From Lachnospiraceae bacterium (GTDB taxonomy: Bacteria > Bacillota > Clostridia > Lachnospirales > Lachnospiraceae): a DNA stretch of 64,000 nucleotides. Both the position numbers and the translations under genes were made by a program. Every line of letters starts with the position of its first letter. The first letter of the stretch is position 1. Below the pieces are notes generated by a model that worked only from the letters and a program-made list of their open reading frames with translations, ran no database searches and was not told where the DNA came from. This document shows, in pieces, positions 42,702 to 51,965 of the stretch. The stretch lies in the NCBI GenBank assembly GCA_017430085.1, contig JAFRNR010000014.1, positions 43,099-107,098 of the forward strand, written 5' to 3'.

Positions 42702-43457
42702 TTACCGGATCACCAGCTCCACCGGGCAGTGGTCGGAACCGAAGATCTCGCTGTGGATCGCGGCGCTGACGAGGCGGTCCTTCAGGCTGTCCGAGACCAC
42801 GAAATAGTCGATGCGCCACCCCGCGTTCCGCTCCCGGGCGCGCATGCGGTAGGACCACCAGCTGTAGGCGTCTTTGAGGTCCGGATAGAAGTACCGGAAA
42901 GTGTCCGTGAAGCCGGCGGCCAGGAGTTCGGAGAACTTGCCGCGCTCTTCGTCGGAGAAGCCGGCGTTCTGGTGGTTCGTGGAAGGGTTCTTCAGGTCGA
43001 TCTCCTCGTGCGCGACGTTCAGGTCACCGCAGAGGATCACGGGCTTGGTCTCCGCGAGGCGCGACAGGTAGGCGCGGAGGGCGTCCTCGAAGCGGCAGCG
43101 GTACTCCAGGCGCTTCAGGCCGTCCTGCGAGTTGGGCGTGTAGCAGCAGACCAGGTATTCGTCCGGGAATTCGCAGGTGATGACACGGCCTTCGTGGTCG
43201 TGCTCGTCGACCCCGATGCCGTACGTCACGGCCAGCGGCTCTTCCTTCGTCAGCACCAGCGTGCCCGAATAGCCCTTTTTCTCCGCGTAATTCCAGTACG
43301 CGTGATACTGCGGCAGCTCCAGTTCCACCTGTCCGGCCTGCAGTTTGGTCTCCTGCAGGCACAGGACGTCCGGGTCCAGCGCGGTGACCGCGTCGTAGAA
43401 GTTTTTGCCGAGGACGGCGCGGAGGCCGTTCACGTTCCAGGAGATGAGTTTTTTCAC
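42702..43457 (-). CDS. Exodeoxyribonuclease III
   Basis: AP endonuclease/3' exonuclease of base excision repair, 251 aa. Motifs of the ExoA/Xth family: ISWNVNGLRAVL, LCLQETKL (Glu metal ligand), YSGTLVLTKEEP, CCYTPNSQDGLKRLEYR, VILCGDLNVAHEEIDL, WRIDYFVVSD and the terminal SDHCPVELVI with the catalytic Asp-His. Complete and of ordinary length. The region upstream carries repeat elements A and B. Confidence 0.96.
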   Translation of the reverse strand: MKKLISWNVNGLRAVLGKNFYDAVTALDPDVLCLQETKLQAGQVELELPQYHAYWNYAEKKGYSGTLVLTKEEPLAVTYGIGVDEHDHEGRVITCEFPDEYLVCCYTPNSQDGLKRLEYRCRFEDALRAYLSRLAETKPVILCGDLNVAHEEIDLKNPSTNHQNAGFSDEERGKFSELLAAGFTDTFRYFYPDLKDAYSWWSYRMRARERNAGWRIDYFVVSDSLKDRLVSAAIHSEIFGSDHCPVELVIR

Positions 43458-43480
43458 GGGAAGATACCTCGCGGGGTGAG

Positions 43481-43510
43481 CTGACAGGGGGACGGTTCCT
43501 TTGTCAGATT
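43481..43510 (-). repeat. Element B, copy upstream of the exonuclease gene (1)
   Basis: CTGACA..TGTCAG palindrome-ended element identical to the purL copy at 46205-46235 over 30 bases. It starts a local duplication with the next copy. Confidence 0.85.
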
Positions 43511-43522
43511 ACGGGCCGTTGG

Positions 43523-43553
43523 ATCTGACAGGGGGACGGTTCCTTTGTCAGAT
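43523..43553 (-). repeat. Element B, copy upstream of the exonuclease gene (2)
   Basis: Full 31-bp element ATCTGACA..TGTCAGAT, separated from copy 1 by ACGGGCCGTTGG, a fragment of family A. Copy, spacer and following ACGGGCCGTTGGA indicate a tandem duplication of about 43 bp. Confidence 0.85.
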
Positions 43554-43556
43554 TAC

Positions 43557-43581
43557 GGGCCGTTGGAACAACGGCCCCTAC
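43557..43581 (+). repeat. Palindromic repeat family A, copy 3
   Basis: GGGCCGTTG-GAA-CAACGGCCC then CTAC. It abuts element B. Together they fill most of the 167-bp gap between the RNase Y stop and the exonuclease start. Confidence 0.82.
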
Positions 43582-43624
43582 AAGATTTGAAAAGGGGCGG
43601 CCGGAGCCGCCCCGCAGGTTTTTG

Positions 43625-45208
43625 TTATTTGGCGTAGTCGACGGTGCGGGATTCCCGGATGACGTTGACTTTGATCTGGCCGGGGTATTCCATTTCGTCC
43701 TCGATGCGCTTGGCGATATCGTGGGCGAGGACGACCATGGCGTCGTCGTTGATCTGCTCGGGGACGACCATCACGCGGACTTCGCGGCCGGCCTGGATGG
43801 CGAAGGATTTATCCACGCCCTTGAAGGAGTTGGTGATCTCCTCCAGCTGGGCCAGGCGGTTGGTATAGGTCTCCAGCGTGTCGCGGCGGGCGCCGGGACG
43901 GGCGGCGGAAATCGCGTCCGCTGCCTGCACGACACAGGAAATGAGGGACGTAGGTTCCACGTCGCCGTGGTGGGATTCCACCGCGTTGATGACCGTGGCG
44001 TTCTCCTTGTACTTGCGGCACAGCTCGGCGCCGATCTGCACGTGGGAGCCTTCCATTTCCTGGTCCACGCTCTTGCCGATGTCATGCAGCAGGCCCGCGC
44101 GCTTTGCCAGGCGGACGTCCAGTCCCAGTTCGCCGGCCAGCAGGCCGGACAGGTGCGCCACTTCGATGGAGTGCTTCAGGGCGTTCTGGCCGTAGCTGGC
44201 GCGGAAATGCATCTTGCCCAGCAGGCGGACCAGTTCGGGATGGATGCCGTGGACGCCGACCTCCAGGATGGCGGCCTCGCCCTTCTCCTTCATGATCTCC
44301 TCGACTTCCTTCTGGGCCTTCTTGACCACTTCCTCGATCCGGGCGGGATGGATGCGGCCGTCCAGGATCAGCTTCTCCAGCGCGATCCGGGCCACTTCCC
44401 GGCGGGTCAGGTCGAAGCCGCTGATGACGACGGCTTCCGGCGTGTCGTCGATGATCAGTTCGACGCCGGTAGCCTGCTCCAGGGCGCGGATGTTCCGGCC
44501 CTCGCGGCCGATGATGCGGCCCTTCATTTCGTCATTGGGCAGGGACACCACGGAAATGGACGTTTCGGACACGTGGTCCGCCGCGCATTTCTGGATGGCG
44601 GTGGTGATGTATTCCTTGGCTTTCTTGGTGGCGTCTTCCTTCGCGCGGGCGTTGATCTCGCGCAGGCGCTTGGCGATGTCGTGTTCGGCGTCTTCCGTCA
44701 CGCTCTGGATCAGGAATTCCTTCGCCTGTTCCTTGGTGAGTCCGGAGAGCTGCTCCAGCTTTTCCTGCTGCTGGCGCACCAGTTCTTCGGCTTCCTGTTC
44801 TTTCTTCTTTAATCTTTCGTCTCTGGCCTGGACGCTCTGTTCTTTTTTCTCCAGGGCTTCGGTTTTTTTGTCCAGGTTCTCCTCTTTGCTCTGCACCCGC
44901 TGCTCGGCTTTTCTCAGCTCGGCCCGGCGTTCCTTGGCTTCCCGCTCCAGTTCGTTTTTGGCAGCGATGTTTTCTTCCTTGGCTTCCAGCAGCGCTTCGC
45001 GCTTCTTTTCGGCCGCTTCCTTCAATGCTTCATCTATGATTTCACGTGATTTCACTTCGGCCGAGCCGACGGTAGTCTCGAAGATCTTCCGCTGGCGCGC
45101 CGCCGAAATGACCCACGACAGAATGGCCGCAGCAACGATCAGGACGACGGCGATGATCACGGTGGTCATCTTGCCCATGGCTGCGACGTAGAACATTCCA
45201 TTGGTCAC
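43625..45208 (-). CDS. rny: Ribonuclease Y
   Basis: Membrane-anchored endoribonuclease of 527 aa that starts mRNA decay in Firmicutes. One N-terminal helix ([18 protein letters not shown]), a long Glu/Lys coiled coil (about 45-195), a KH domain ([25 protein letters not shown]) and an HD domain with [12 protein letters not shown]. The start is GTG at 45208 with GGAGG 7 nt upstream. Promoter at 45281-45310 has consensus hexamers. All catalytic parts are present. Confidence 0.97.
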   Translation of the reverse strand: MTNGMFYVAAMGKMTTVIIAVVLIVAAAILSWVISAARQRKIFETTVGSAEVKSREIIDEALKEAAEKKREALLEAKEENIAAKNELEREAKERRAELRKAEQRVQSKEENLDKKTEALEKKEQSVQARDERLKKKEQEAEELVRQQQEKLEQLSGLTKEQAKEFLIQSVTEDAEHDIAKRLREINARAKEDATKKAKEYITTAIQKCAADHVSETSISVVSLPNDEMKGRIIGREGRNIRALEQATGVELIIDDTPEAVVISGFDLTRREVARIALEKLILDGRIHPARIEEVVKKAQKEVEEIMKEKGEAAILEVGVHGIHPELVRLLGKMHFRASYGQNALKHSIEVAHLSGLLAGELGLDVRLAKRAGLLHDIGKSVDQEMEGSHVQIGAELCRKYKENATVINAVESHHGDVEPTSLISCVVQAADAISAARPGARRDTLETYTNRLAQLEEITNSFKGVDKSFAIQAGREVRVMVVPEQINDDAMVVLAHDIAKRIEDEMEYPGQIKVNVIRESRTVDYAK

Positions 45209-45280
45209 AGGAGCACCTCCTTCATTCTATTTTCAACGTCCGGACACGCACAAAAAAAAGCTGTCCGCCGCATCGTTCCC

Positions 45281-45310
45281 ATTATAGCCAGAAAGCAGGG
45301 GAAATGTCAA
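45281..45310 (-). promoter_or_regulatory. Promoter of rny
   Basis: TTGACA (revcomp of 45305-45310), an 18-nt spacer and TATAAT (revcomp of 45281-45286), both consensus hexamers. Confidence 0.85.
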
Positions 45311-45333
45311 GGGCGGAGAAGACGGAAAAAGAC

Positions 45334-45365
45334 AAAAAAAGGGGGCGGACGAAGGCGTCCGCCCC
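45334..45365 (-). terminator. Terminator of the purine operon
   Basis: Ten-bp stem GGGGCGGACG/CGTCCGCCCC with a 4-nt loop, followed on the minus strand by C and seven T. It lies 22 nt after the purL stop. Confidence 0.92.
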
Positions 45366-45387
45366 ATGCGGGTGGCCGGGAGACCGG

Positions 45388-48300
45388 TCATCCCTTGAAG
45401 TATTTCATCGCGGCTTCGAAAAGCTTCAGATCGTATTCGCCGGGGACGTTTTTGTAGAGGTGGCGGCCGGTGCGCTCGCTGTGCCCCATCTTGCCGAGGA
45501 TGCGGCCGTCCGGGGAGGTGAGGCCTTCAACGGCGAGGAGGGAGCCGTTCGGGTTGAACGCGATGTCGCGGCTGGGGAGGCCGGCGTCGTCCACATAGCG
45601 GGTGGCGATCTGGTCGCCGCGCACGAGCTGCTCCAGCATGGCGTCCGGCGCGGTGAAGCGGCCTTCGCCGTGGGAGATCGGGACCGTGACGATATCGCCC
45701 GGTTTCATGAGCGAGAGCCAGGGCGAGCGGACGGATTCGACGCGCGTGCGCACGAGCCGGGACTGGTGGCGGCCGATGCTGTTGAAGGTCAGGGTTGGGA
45801 AATCCTCCTCCGCGTCCAGGATGCGGCCGGCGTGGATCAGGCCCAGCTTGATCAGCGCCTGGAAGCCGTTGCAGATGCCCAGGATCAGGCCGCCGCGGCG
45901 GTCCATCAGGTCCATGACGCCCTCTTTCACCGCTTCATTGCGGAAGAACGCCGTAATGAACTTCGCGCTGCCTTCCGGCTCGTCGCCGCCCGAAAAACCG
46001 CCGGGGATGAAGATCCCCTGCGCCTCTTTCATCGCCTCCGCGAACTCTTCCACCGAGCCCGCGATCTCCTGCGCGCTCCGGTTGCGGATCACCATCACCC
46101 GCGCCTTCATGCCCGCCTTCTCCACCGCGCGCGCCGAGTCGAACTCGCAGTTCGTGCCCGGGAACACGGGGATCAGGAAGGCCGGCGCGGCGTTCGGATG
46201 CAGGATCTGACAGGGGGACGGTTCCTTTGTCAGATTTTCCGCGGCGGGAGTGGGCAGGGGCTGCACCGCCGTTTCCGGGGCGGGCGGAACATCGTTCAGC
46301 TTGTAGACGGGCTCCAGGCGGGCTTCGTAAAAAGTCTGAAGTTCCGTGAGGGAAACGCGGTCGTTCCCGCGAATCAGGGCTTCGTCAGAGACGGTGCGGC
46401 CGAGTTCGCGGCCGAGCTGCATGGTGCCGGTCATTTCCAGGAGGAAGGAGCCCCAGGCGGGGGCGAAGAGGTCTTCCGCGGGGACCGAAGCGTCAAATTC
46501 CGCGCCGATGCGGTTGCCAAGCGCCATTTTGAAGACGGCGTCCGCGATGCCGCCGCGGCCGAGGGCCCACGCAGCGGCCGCTTTCTTTTCGCGCAGGAGT
46601 TTGGTGACCTGGGCGAAGATGATCTTCAGGCTGTCCGGGTCGGGCAGGCCGTTTTCGTCCTGTTCGGGGGCGAGCAGCACCAGGCGGTCGCCCGCTTCCT
46701 TGAATTCGGGGGAGGCGATCTGGCCCGTCTCTGCCGTGGTCACCGCGAACGAGACCAGCGTGGGCGGGACGTGGATGTCCTCGAAGGACCCGCTCATGGA
46801 GTCCTTGCCGCCGATCGCGCCGTAGCCCAGGTCGAGCTGCGCCTTCAGCGCGCCCAGCAGCGCCGACAGCGGCTTGCCCCAGCGCTCCGGATCATGGCCG
46901 AGTTTTTCAAAATATTCCTGGAAGCTCAGGTAAACGTCGTCGAAGCCCGCGCCGGCGGCGACCAGCTTGGAGACGGATTCCACGACGGCCAGGTAGGCGC
47001 CGCGGTAGGGGTCGGATTCGGACAGGTAAGGGTCGAAACCGTAGGCCATCGCGGAGCAAGTGTCGGTCTCGCCCTGCAGGATCGGGATTTTGTGGACCAT
47101 GGCCTGGATGGGAGTCTTCTGGTACCGGCCGCCGAAGGGCATCAGGACCGTGGCGGCGCCGATGGTGGAGTCGAAGCGCTCGGAGAGGCCCTGGCGGGAA
47201 CAGAAGGAGAGGTCGGAGACCATGGTGCGGAGGGCGGCGGCGAAATCTGACGAAGGAACCGTCCCCCTGTCAGATGCCGGCTTCGCCACATGGGCGGCGG
47301 CTTCTTTGGGGGCGCCGTTGGAGTTCAGGAATTCGCGGCTGATGTCAACGATGCGGGCGCCGTTCCAGGTCATGAGGAGGCGCGGTTCTTTGGTGACGCG
47401 CGCGACGGGGACGGCGGAGAGGTTTTCCTGCGCGGCGAGGGCGAGGAAGTGAGTCAGGTCAGACGGGTCCACGACGACGGCCATGCGCTCCTGGGATTCG
47501 GAGATGGCAAGTTCCGTGCCGTCCAGGCCTTCGTATTTCTTGGGGACTTTATCGAGGTCGATGGCGAGGCCGTCCGCAAGCTCGCCGATGGCGACGGAGA
47601 CGCCGCCCGCGCCGAAGTCGTTGCAGCGCTTGATCAGGCGGGTCGCTTCCGGGTTGCGGAAGAGGCGCTGGAGCTTGCGCTCCTCGGGCGCGTTGCCCTT
47701 CTGGACTTCCGCGCCGCAGGTCTCCACGGAGTGGGAGTCGTGGGCCTTGGACGAGCCCGTGGCGCCGCCGATGCCGTCGCGCCCGGTGGCGCCGCCCAGC
47801 AGAATCACCACGTCGCCGGGGACGGGCCGCTCGCGCCGCACGTTCTCCGCGGGCGCCGCCGCGATCACCGCGCCGATCTCCATGCGCTTGGCCGCATAGC
47901 CGGGGTGGTACAGTTCGTCCACGAGGCCCGTGGCCAGGCCGATCTGGTTGCCGTAGGACGAATAGCCCGCGGCCGCGCCGGTCACGATGCTGCGCTGCGG
48001 CAGTTTGCCCGGGATCGTCTCACTCAGCGGGACGGTCGGGTCCGCCGCGCCGGTCACGCGCATCGCGCCGTATACGTAAGCCCGGCCGGACAGGGGGTCG
48101 CGGATGGCCCCGCCGATGCAGGTGGCGGCGCCGCCGAACGGCTCGATCTCCGTCGGGTGATTGTGCGTCTCATTCTTGAAGAGCAGCAGCCAGGGCTCCT
48201 GCTTCCCGTCCACCCGCACGTCCATTTTCACGGTGCAGGCGTTGATCTCCTCGGATTCGTCCAGCTTGTCCAGCCTGCCCTGGCGCTTCAGTTCCTTCAC

Positions 48301-49110
48301 GGCGACGGTCGCCAGGTCCATCAGGCAGACCGGCTTTTTCACCTTCAGTTCCTTGCGCAGCGCGAGGTATTCTTCGTAGGTCTTCTGCACACGCGGGTCG
48401 TCGAAGGTGACGTCGGTGAGTTCCGTGAGGAAGGTGGTGTGGCGGCAGTGATCGGACCAATAGGTGTCGATCATGCGGATCTCCGTGATGGTGGGATCGC
48501 GCCGTTCTTTCTTAAAATAGGTCTGGCAGAAGGCGATGTCTTTCTCGTCCATCGCGAGGCCGTAGCTGCGGATGAAGGCGGCCAGGCCGTCTTTGTCCAG
48601 TTCACGGAAGCCGGTCAGCACGGCGACTTTGTCCGGGGCGTCGTACTGCATTTTCAGGGTCTCCGGCTTTTCGAGCGACGCTTCGCGGGCCTCGACAGGG
48701 TTGATCACATGCTTTTTGAAGGCGGCCAGCTCCGCTTCGCCGATCTCCCCGTAGAGGGCGTAGACGCGGGCCGACGCCACCGCCGGCCGGTCGCCCCGGG
48801 AGATGATCTGGATGCACTGGGCCGCGGAATCCGCCCGCTGATCGAACTGCCCGGGCAGGTATTCCACCGCGAACACGGCGGCGCCGGCCAGGTCTGGCTC
48901 TTCGTACACAAAGTCCACCGAAGGGTCGGAAAACACGTTCCGCACGGCGTTTTCAAACAGTTCCGGCGACACGTCCTCCACGTCATAGCGGTTCAGAAGC
49001 CGCAGGCGGGTCACGCCGGACAGGCCCAGCAGGTCGCGGGCCTCCTGCAGGAGTTCGCGGGCGGCAAAATCGTTGCCGGGCTTTTTTTCGACGAAAATAC
49101 GGTAAACCAT
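45388..49110 (-). CDS. purL: Phosphoribosylformylglycinamidine synthase (single-chain PurL)
   Basis: Single-chain FGAM synthase of 1240 aa with PurS-like N-terminus (VYRIFVEKKPG), two synthase halves (DHCRHTTFLTE, KNETHNHPTEIEPFGGAATCIGG, GDVVILLGGATGRDGIGGA, GGKDSMSGSF) and a C-terminal glutaminase (FLIPVFPGTNCEFDSARAV; catalytic Cys in LGICNGFQ, near residue 1080). Two copies of a 31-bp repeat lie inside the reading frame: 47245-47275, encoding part of AKPASDRGTVPSSDFAAA (near 612-622), and 46205-46235, encoding part of ENLTKEPSPCQILHPN (near 959-969). Both fall between domains and leave the frame open. Last gene of the purine operon. Confidence 0.96.
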   Translation of the reverse strand: MVYRIFVEKKPGNDFAARELLQEARDLLGLSGVTRLRLLNRYDVEDVSPELFENAVRNVFSDPSVDFVYEEPDLAGAAVFAVEYLPGQFDQRADSAAQCIQIISRGDRPAVASARVYALYGEIGEAELAAFKKHVINPVEAREASLEKPETLKMQYDAPDKVAVLTGFRELDKDGLAAFIRSYGLAMDEKDIAFCQTYFKKERRDPTITEIRMIDTYWSDHCRHTTFLTELTDVTFDDPRVQKTYEEYLALRKELKVKKPVCLMDLATVAVKELKRQGRLDKLDESEEINACTVKMDVRVDGKQEPWLLLFKNETHNHPTEIEPFGGAATCIGGAIRDPLSGRAYVYGAMRVTGAADPTVPLSETIPGKLPQRSIVTGAAAGYSSYGNQIGLATGLVDELYHPGYAAKRMEIGAVIAAAPAENVRRERPVPGDVVILLGGATGRDGIGGATGSSKAHDSHSVETCGAEVQKGNAPEERKLQRLFRNPEATRLIKRCNDFGAGGVSVAIGELADGLAIDLDKVPKKYEGLDGTELAISESQERMAVVVDPSDLTHFLALAAQENLSAVPVARVTKEPRLLMTWNGARIVDISREFLNSNGAPKEAAAHVAKPASDRGTVPSSDFAAALRTMVSDLSFCSRQGLSERFDSTIGAATVLMPFGGRYQKTPIQAMVHKIPILQGETDTCSAMAYGFDPYLSESDPYRGAYLAVVESVSKLVAAGAGFDDVYLSFQEYFEKLGHDPERWGKPLSALLGALKAQLDLGYGAIGGKDSMSGSFEDIHVPPTLVSFAVTTAETGQIASPEFKEAGDRLVLLAPEQDENGLPDPDSLKIIFAQVTKLLREKKAAAAWALGRGGIADAVFKMALGNRIGAEFDASVPAEDLFAPAWGSFLLEMTGTMQLGRELGRTVSDEALIRGNDRVSLTELQTFYEARLEPVYKLNDVPPAPETAVQPLPTPAAENLTKEPSPCQILHPNAAPAFLIPVFPGTNCEFDSARAVEKAGMKARVMVIRNRSAQEIAGSVEEFAEAMKEAQGIFIPGGFSGGDEPEGSAKFITAFFRNEAVKEGVMDLMDRRGGLILGICNGFQALIKLGLIHAGRILDAEEDFPTLTFNSIGRHQSRLVRTRVESVRSPWLSLMKPGDIVTVPISHGEGRFTAPDAMLEQLVRGDQIATRYVDDAGLPSRDIAFNPNGSLLAVEGLTSPDGRILGKMGHSERTGRHLYKNVPGEYDLKLFEAAMKYFKG
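46205..46235 (-). repeat. Element B inside purL, copy 1
   Basis: Perfect 31-bp element with 8-bp inverted ends ATCTGACA/TGTCAGAT. In the purL frame it encodes LTKEPSPCQI, in the linker before the glutaminase domain. Confidence 0.92.
47245..47275 (+). repeat. Element B inside purL, copy 2
   Basis: 31-bp element in the opposite orientation, with one base changed (CTGACG instead of CTGACA). In the purL frame it encodes SDRGTVPSSD, in the linker between the two synthase halves. Confidence 0.92.
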
Positions 49111-49136
49111 GGGGTGTCCTTTCCAGTCAAAGGTTT

Positions 49137-50402
49137 TTATAATACTTCCAGCGCGCGGTGGCCGATGTCACGGCGGCAGAAGGCGTTGTCAAAACGGATC
49201 CGGTCCACGGCGGCATAGGCCTCCTGCAGGGCGGTCTTCAGATCCGGCGCCTGCGCGGTCACGCCCAAGACGCGGCCGCCGCTCGTGACGAGCACGCCGT
49301 CCTTGATGGCGGCGCCGGCGACGTAAACGCGGTCCAGCAGGTCCTCCGGGATCGTGATGGGGAAGCCTTTCTTATAGGAAAGCGGGTAGCCCTCGGAGGC
49401 CATGATGACGCAGGCCGCCGCGCCCGGTTTCAGGCGCAGGGGCAGCTGCTCCGCCAGTTTGCCCGCGCGGACCGCCAGCATCAGGGTGAGCAGGTCGCTC
49501 CCCAGAAGGGGCAGGACCACCTGGGTCTCCGGGTCGCCGAAGCGGCAGTTGTACTCGATCACCTTGGGACCGTCCGGCGTCAGCATCAGGCCGAAATACA
49601 GGCAGCCCTGGAACGGCCGGCCCTCCGCTTCCATCGCGCGGATCGTGGGCAGGAAGATCTTTTCCATGCATTCCGCGGCCACGGCGTCCGTGTAGAACGG
49701 GTTCGGCGCGATGGTCCCCATGCCGCCGGTGTTGGGGCCCTTGTCCCCGTCCCAGGCGGCTTTGTGGTCCATGGAAGAGCTCATCGGCGCGACGGTCTTG
49801 CCGTCCGTCAGGGCCAGCACGGAGATCTCCGGGCCGGTCAGGAACTCCTCGATCACGAGTTTTTCGCCGCTCCTGCCGAACTTTTTCTCTTCCATCGCGG
49901 CGCGCACGGCATCCTCCGCCTCCTGCCGGGTCTGCGCGATCACCACGCCCTTGCCCAGCGCGAGGCCGTCCGCCTTGACCACCACGGGCAGCGGCGCCTG
50001 CGCCACGTACGCCAGCGCCTGCTTCACGTCCGTGAACGTCTCGTACGCGGCCGTCGGGATGCCGTATTTCTTCATCAGGTCCTTGGAGAACGCCTTGCTG
50101 CCTTCGATAATGGCCGCATTCGCCCGGGGCCCGAAGCAGGGGATCCCCGCCTCCTCCAGCGCGTCCACCGCGCCGAGCACCAGCGGATCGTCCGGCGCCA
50201 CGACCGCGAAATCGATGTCATGCTCCCGCGCGAACGCCACCTGCGCCGGAATGTCCGTCGCGCCGATGTTCACGCACTCCGCGTCCCGCGCGATGCCGCC
50301 GTTCCCGGGCAGCGCCCAGATCTTCTCCGCCAGCGGATTCTCTTTCAGTTTGCGGATAATGGCGTGCTCGCGGCCGCCTCCGCCGATCACCATGATCTTC
50401 AT
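49137..50402 (-). CDS. purD: Phosphoribosylamine-glycine ligase PurD
   Basis: ATP-grasp GAR synthetase of 421 aa. Motifs: MVIGGGGREHAIIRKL, FGPRANAAIIEGSKAFSKDLMKKYGIPTA, VVKADGLALGKGV, PNTGGMGTIAP and EYNCRFGDPETQ. Typical length. It is 26 nt upstream of purL and 38 nt downstream of the AICAR transformylase. Confidence 0.97.
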   Translation of the reverse strand: MKIMVIGGGGREHAIIRKLKENPLAEKIWALPGNGGIARDAECVNIGATDIPAQVAFAREHDIDFAVVAPDDPLVLGAVDALEEAGIPCFGPRANAAIIEGSKAFSKDLMKKYGIPTAAYETFTDVKQALAYVAQAPLPVVVKADGLALGKGVVIAQTRQEAEDAVRAAMEEKKFGRSGEKLVIEEFLTGPEISVLALTDGKTVAPMSSSMDHKAAWDGDKGPNTGGMGTIAPNPFYTDAVAAECMEKIFLPTIRAMEAEGRPFQGCLYFGLMLTPDGPKVIEYNCRFGDPETQVVLPLLGSDLLTLMLAVRAGKLAEQLPLRLKPGAAACVIMASEGYPLSYKKGFPITIPEDLLDRVYVAGAAIKDGVLVTSGGRVLGVTAQAPDLKTALQEAYAAVDRIRFDNAFCRRDIGHRALEVL

Positions 50403-50440
50403 GTCATTCTCCCTGAAACACCGTTCTGCTGTTTCCCGGA

Positions 50441-51625
50441 TCAGTGATGGAACAGGCGCATGCCCGTGAACGCCATCACCATGCCGTACTTGTCGCAGGC
50501 CTCGATGACCGCGTCGTCGCGGATGGAGCCGCCGGGCTCGGCCACGTAGGACACGCCGGACAGCCTGCCGCGCTCGATGGAATCGCTGAACGGGAAGAAC
50601 GCGTCGGACCCCAGCGCCACGCCGGTCTTCGTATCCAGGAACGCGCGCTTGTCCGCCTGCGTGAGCGGTTCGGGGCGTTCGGTGAAGTACTTCTGCCAGA
50701 TGCCCTCGGCGCAGACGTCCTCTTCATTCTGGTTGATGTAGCCGTCGATCACGTTGTCGCGCTCGGGGCGGCCCAGCTCCGGCTTAAACGGCAGGCCGAG
50801 CACCTTCGGGCTCTGGCGCAGCCACCACGTATCCGCCTTGCCGCCCGCCAGCCGCGTGCAGTGGATGCGGGACTGCTGGCCGGCGCCGACGCCGATGGCC
50901 TGGCCGTCCACCGCGAAGCACACGGAATTGGACTGCGTATACTTCAGCGTGATCAGCGACACGATCAGGTCGCGCGCCGCGCTGTCGGGCAGGTCCTTAT
51001 TCTTCGTCACGATATTGTTCAGCAGCTCGCGGTCGATCCTGAAATTGTTGCGGCCCTGCTCGAACGTCACGCCGAAGACCTGCTTGATCTCCTTCTCGGC
51101 GGGCACGTAGTCCGGATCGATGGCGATCACGTTGTAGCCGCCTTTGCGCTTCGTCTTCAGGATCGCCAGCGCCTCGTCCGTGTAGCCGGGGGCGATCACG
51201 CCGTCGGACACCTCGCGCTTGATCAGGCTCGCCGTCACGGCATCACACTCATCTGACAGCGCGATGAAATCGCCGAAAGAGCACAGCCGGTCCGTGCCGC
51301 GCGCACGCGCATACGCGCACGCCAGCGGCGACTCATCCAGCCCGGGCACGTCGTCCACAAAACACGCCTTCTTCAGCTCCGGCGACAGCGGCAGCGCCAC
51401 CGCCGCGGAAGTCGGCGACACATGCTTGAACGACGTCGCGGCCGGCAGCCCCAGCGCCGCCTTCAGTTCCTTCACCAGCTGCCACGCGTTGAACGCATCC
51501 AGCAGATTGATATACCCCGGCCGCCCGTTCAGCACGGTGATCGGCAGGTCGGACCCGTCCGCCATAAAAATGCGGGCCGGCTTCTGATTCGGGTTGCATC
51601 CGTATTTCAGTTCGAGTTCGTTCAT
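50441..51625 (-). CDS. Stand-alone AICAR transformylase (PurH C-terminal type)
   Basis: A 394-aa protein covering only the AICAR formyltransferase part of PurH. Motifs: LKYGCNPNQKPA, VLNGRPGYINLLDAFNAWQLV, TSFKHVSPTSAAVALPL with the catalytic Lys-His, KYTQSNSVCFAVDGQAIGVGAGQQSRIHC. The IMP cyclohydrolase half of PurH is missing and is supplied by the PurO-type gene 340 bp upstream. GAAAGGA lies before the ATG. Between the two genes is the hairpin array (51662-51933). Confidence 0.93.
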   Translation of the reverse strand: MNELELKYGCNPNQKPARIFMADGSDLPITVLNGRPGYINLLDAFNAWQLVKELKAALGLPAATSFKHVSPTSAAVALPLSPELKKACFVDDVPGLDESPLACAYARARGTDRLCSFGDFIALSDECDAVTASLIKREVSDGVIAPGYTDEALAILKTKRKGGYNVIAIDPDYVPAEKEIKQVFGVTFEQGRNNFRIDRELLNNIVTKNKDLPDSAARDLIVSLITLKYTQSNSVCFAVDGQAIGVGAGQQSRIHCTRLAGGKADTWWLRQSPKVLGLPFKPELGRPERDNVIDGYINQNEEDVCAEGIWQKYFTERPEPLTQADKRAFLDTKTGVALGSDAFFPFSDSIERGRLSGVSYVAEPGGSIRDDAVIEACDKYGMVMAFTGMRLFHH

Positions 51626-51661
51626 GATGATATCCTTTCACGATAAGTATTGAGCGACCGG

Positions 51662-51715
51662 TCCGACTATACTTTTCGACACCTCTTTTACGGCGTGAGA
51701 AAAATTTTCGTCGGA
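51662..51715. repeat. Purine-operon hairpin 1
   Basis: 54-nt unit: outer stem TCCGAC/GTCGGA, then TATACTTTTC..GAGAAAA, inner stem CACCTC/GGCGTG partly mismatched. Flanking CCGG arms extend it. First of three units with 109-bp period. Confidence 0.85.
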
Positions 51716-51770
51716 TCCGGGAACGGGGTCAGCACTGCATTCATTACGCAGCCGGTATGTAAGCGACCGG

Positions 51771-51824
51771 TCCGGCAATACTTTTCGACACCCCTTTTAC
51801 GGGGTGAGAAAAGTTTTCGTCGGA
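51771..51824. repeat. Purine-operon hairpin 2
   Basis: 54-nt unit: outer stem TCCGGC/GTCGGA (one G-U), conserved AATACTTTTC..GAGAAAAGT, inner stem CACCCC/GGGGTG. Confidence 0.88.
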
Positions 51825-51879
51825 TCCGGGAACGGGGTCAGCACTGCATTCATAACGCAGCCGGTTTGTGAGCGACCGG

Positions 51880-51933
51880 CTCAACAATACTTTTCGATGC
51901 CCCTTTTTCGGGGCGAGAAAAGTTTTCGTTGAG
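51880..51933. repeat. Purine-operon hairpin 3
   Basis: 54-nt unit: outer stem CTCAAC/GTTGAG, conserved AATACTTTTC..GAGAAAAGT, inner stem GCCCC/GGGGC. Both stems differ from hairpin 2 in a compensated way. Confidence 0.88.
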
Positions 51934-51965
51934 ACGGGAGCGGAGTCAGACCCAACCCCGCAGCA

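Larger units (their letters stand above)
51662..51960. repeat. 109-bp tandem array between purO and purH'
   Basis: The 340-bp gene-free gap holds three head-to-tail units that start at 51662, 51771 and 51880, exactly 109 bp apart. Each is a 54-nt hairpin; the first two are followed by ATCCGGGAACGGGGTCAGCACTGCATTCAT..ACGCAGCCGGT. The third diverges after its hairpin. No ribosome binding site or plausible frame accompanies it. Confidence 0.88.

Noticed and set aside
51662..51960. 109-bp tandem repeat as a CRISPR array
   Set aside because: Spacers are also repeated, the unit is too long and no cas genes are nearby.
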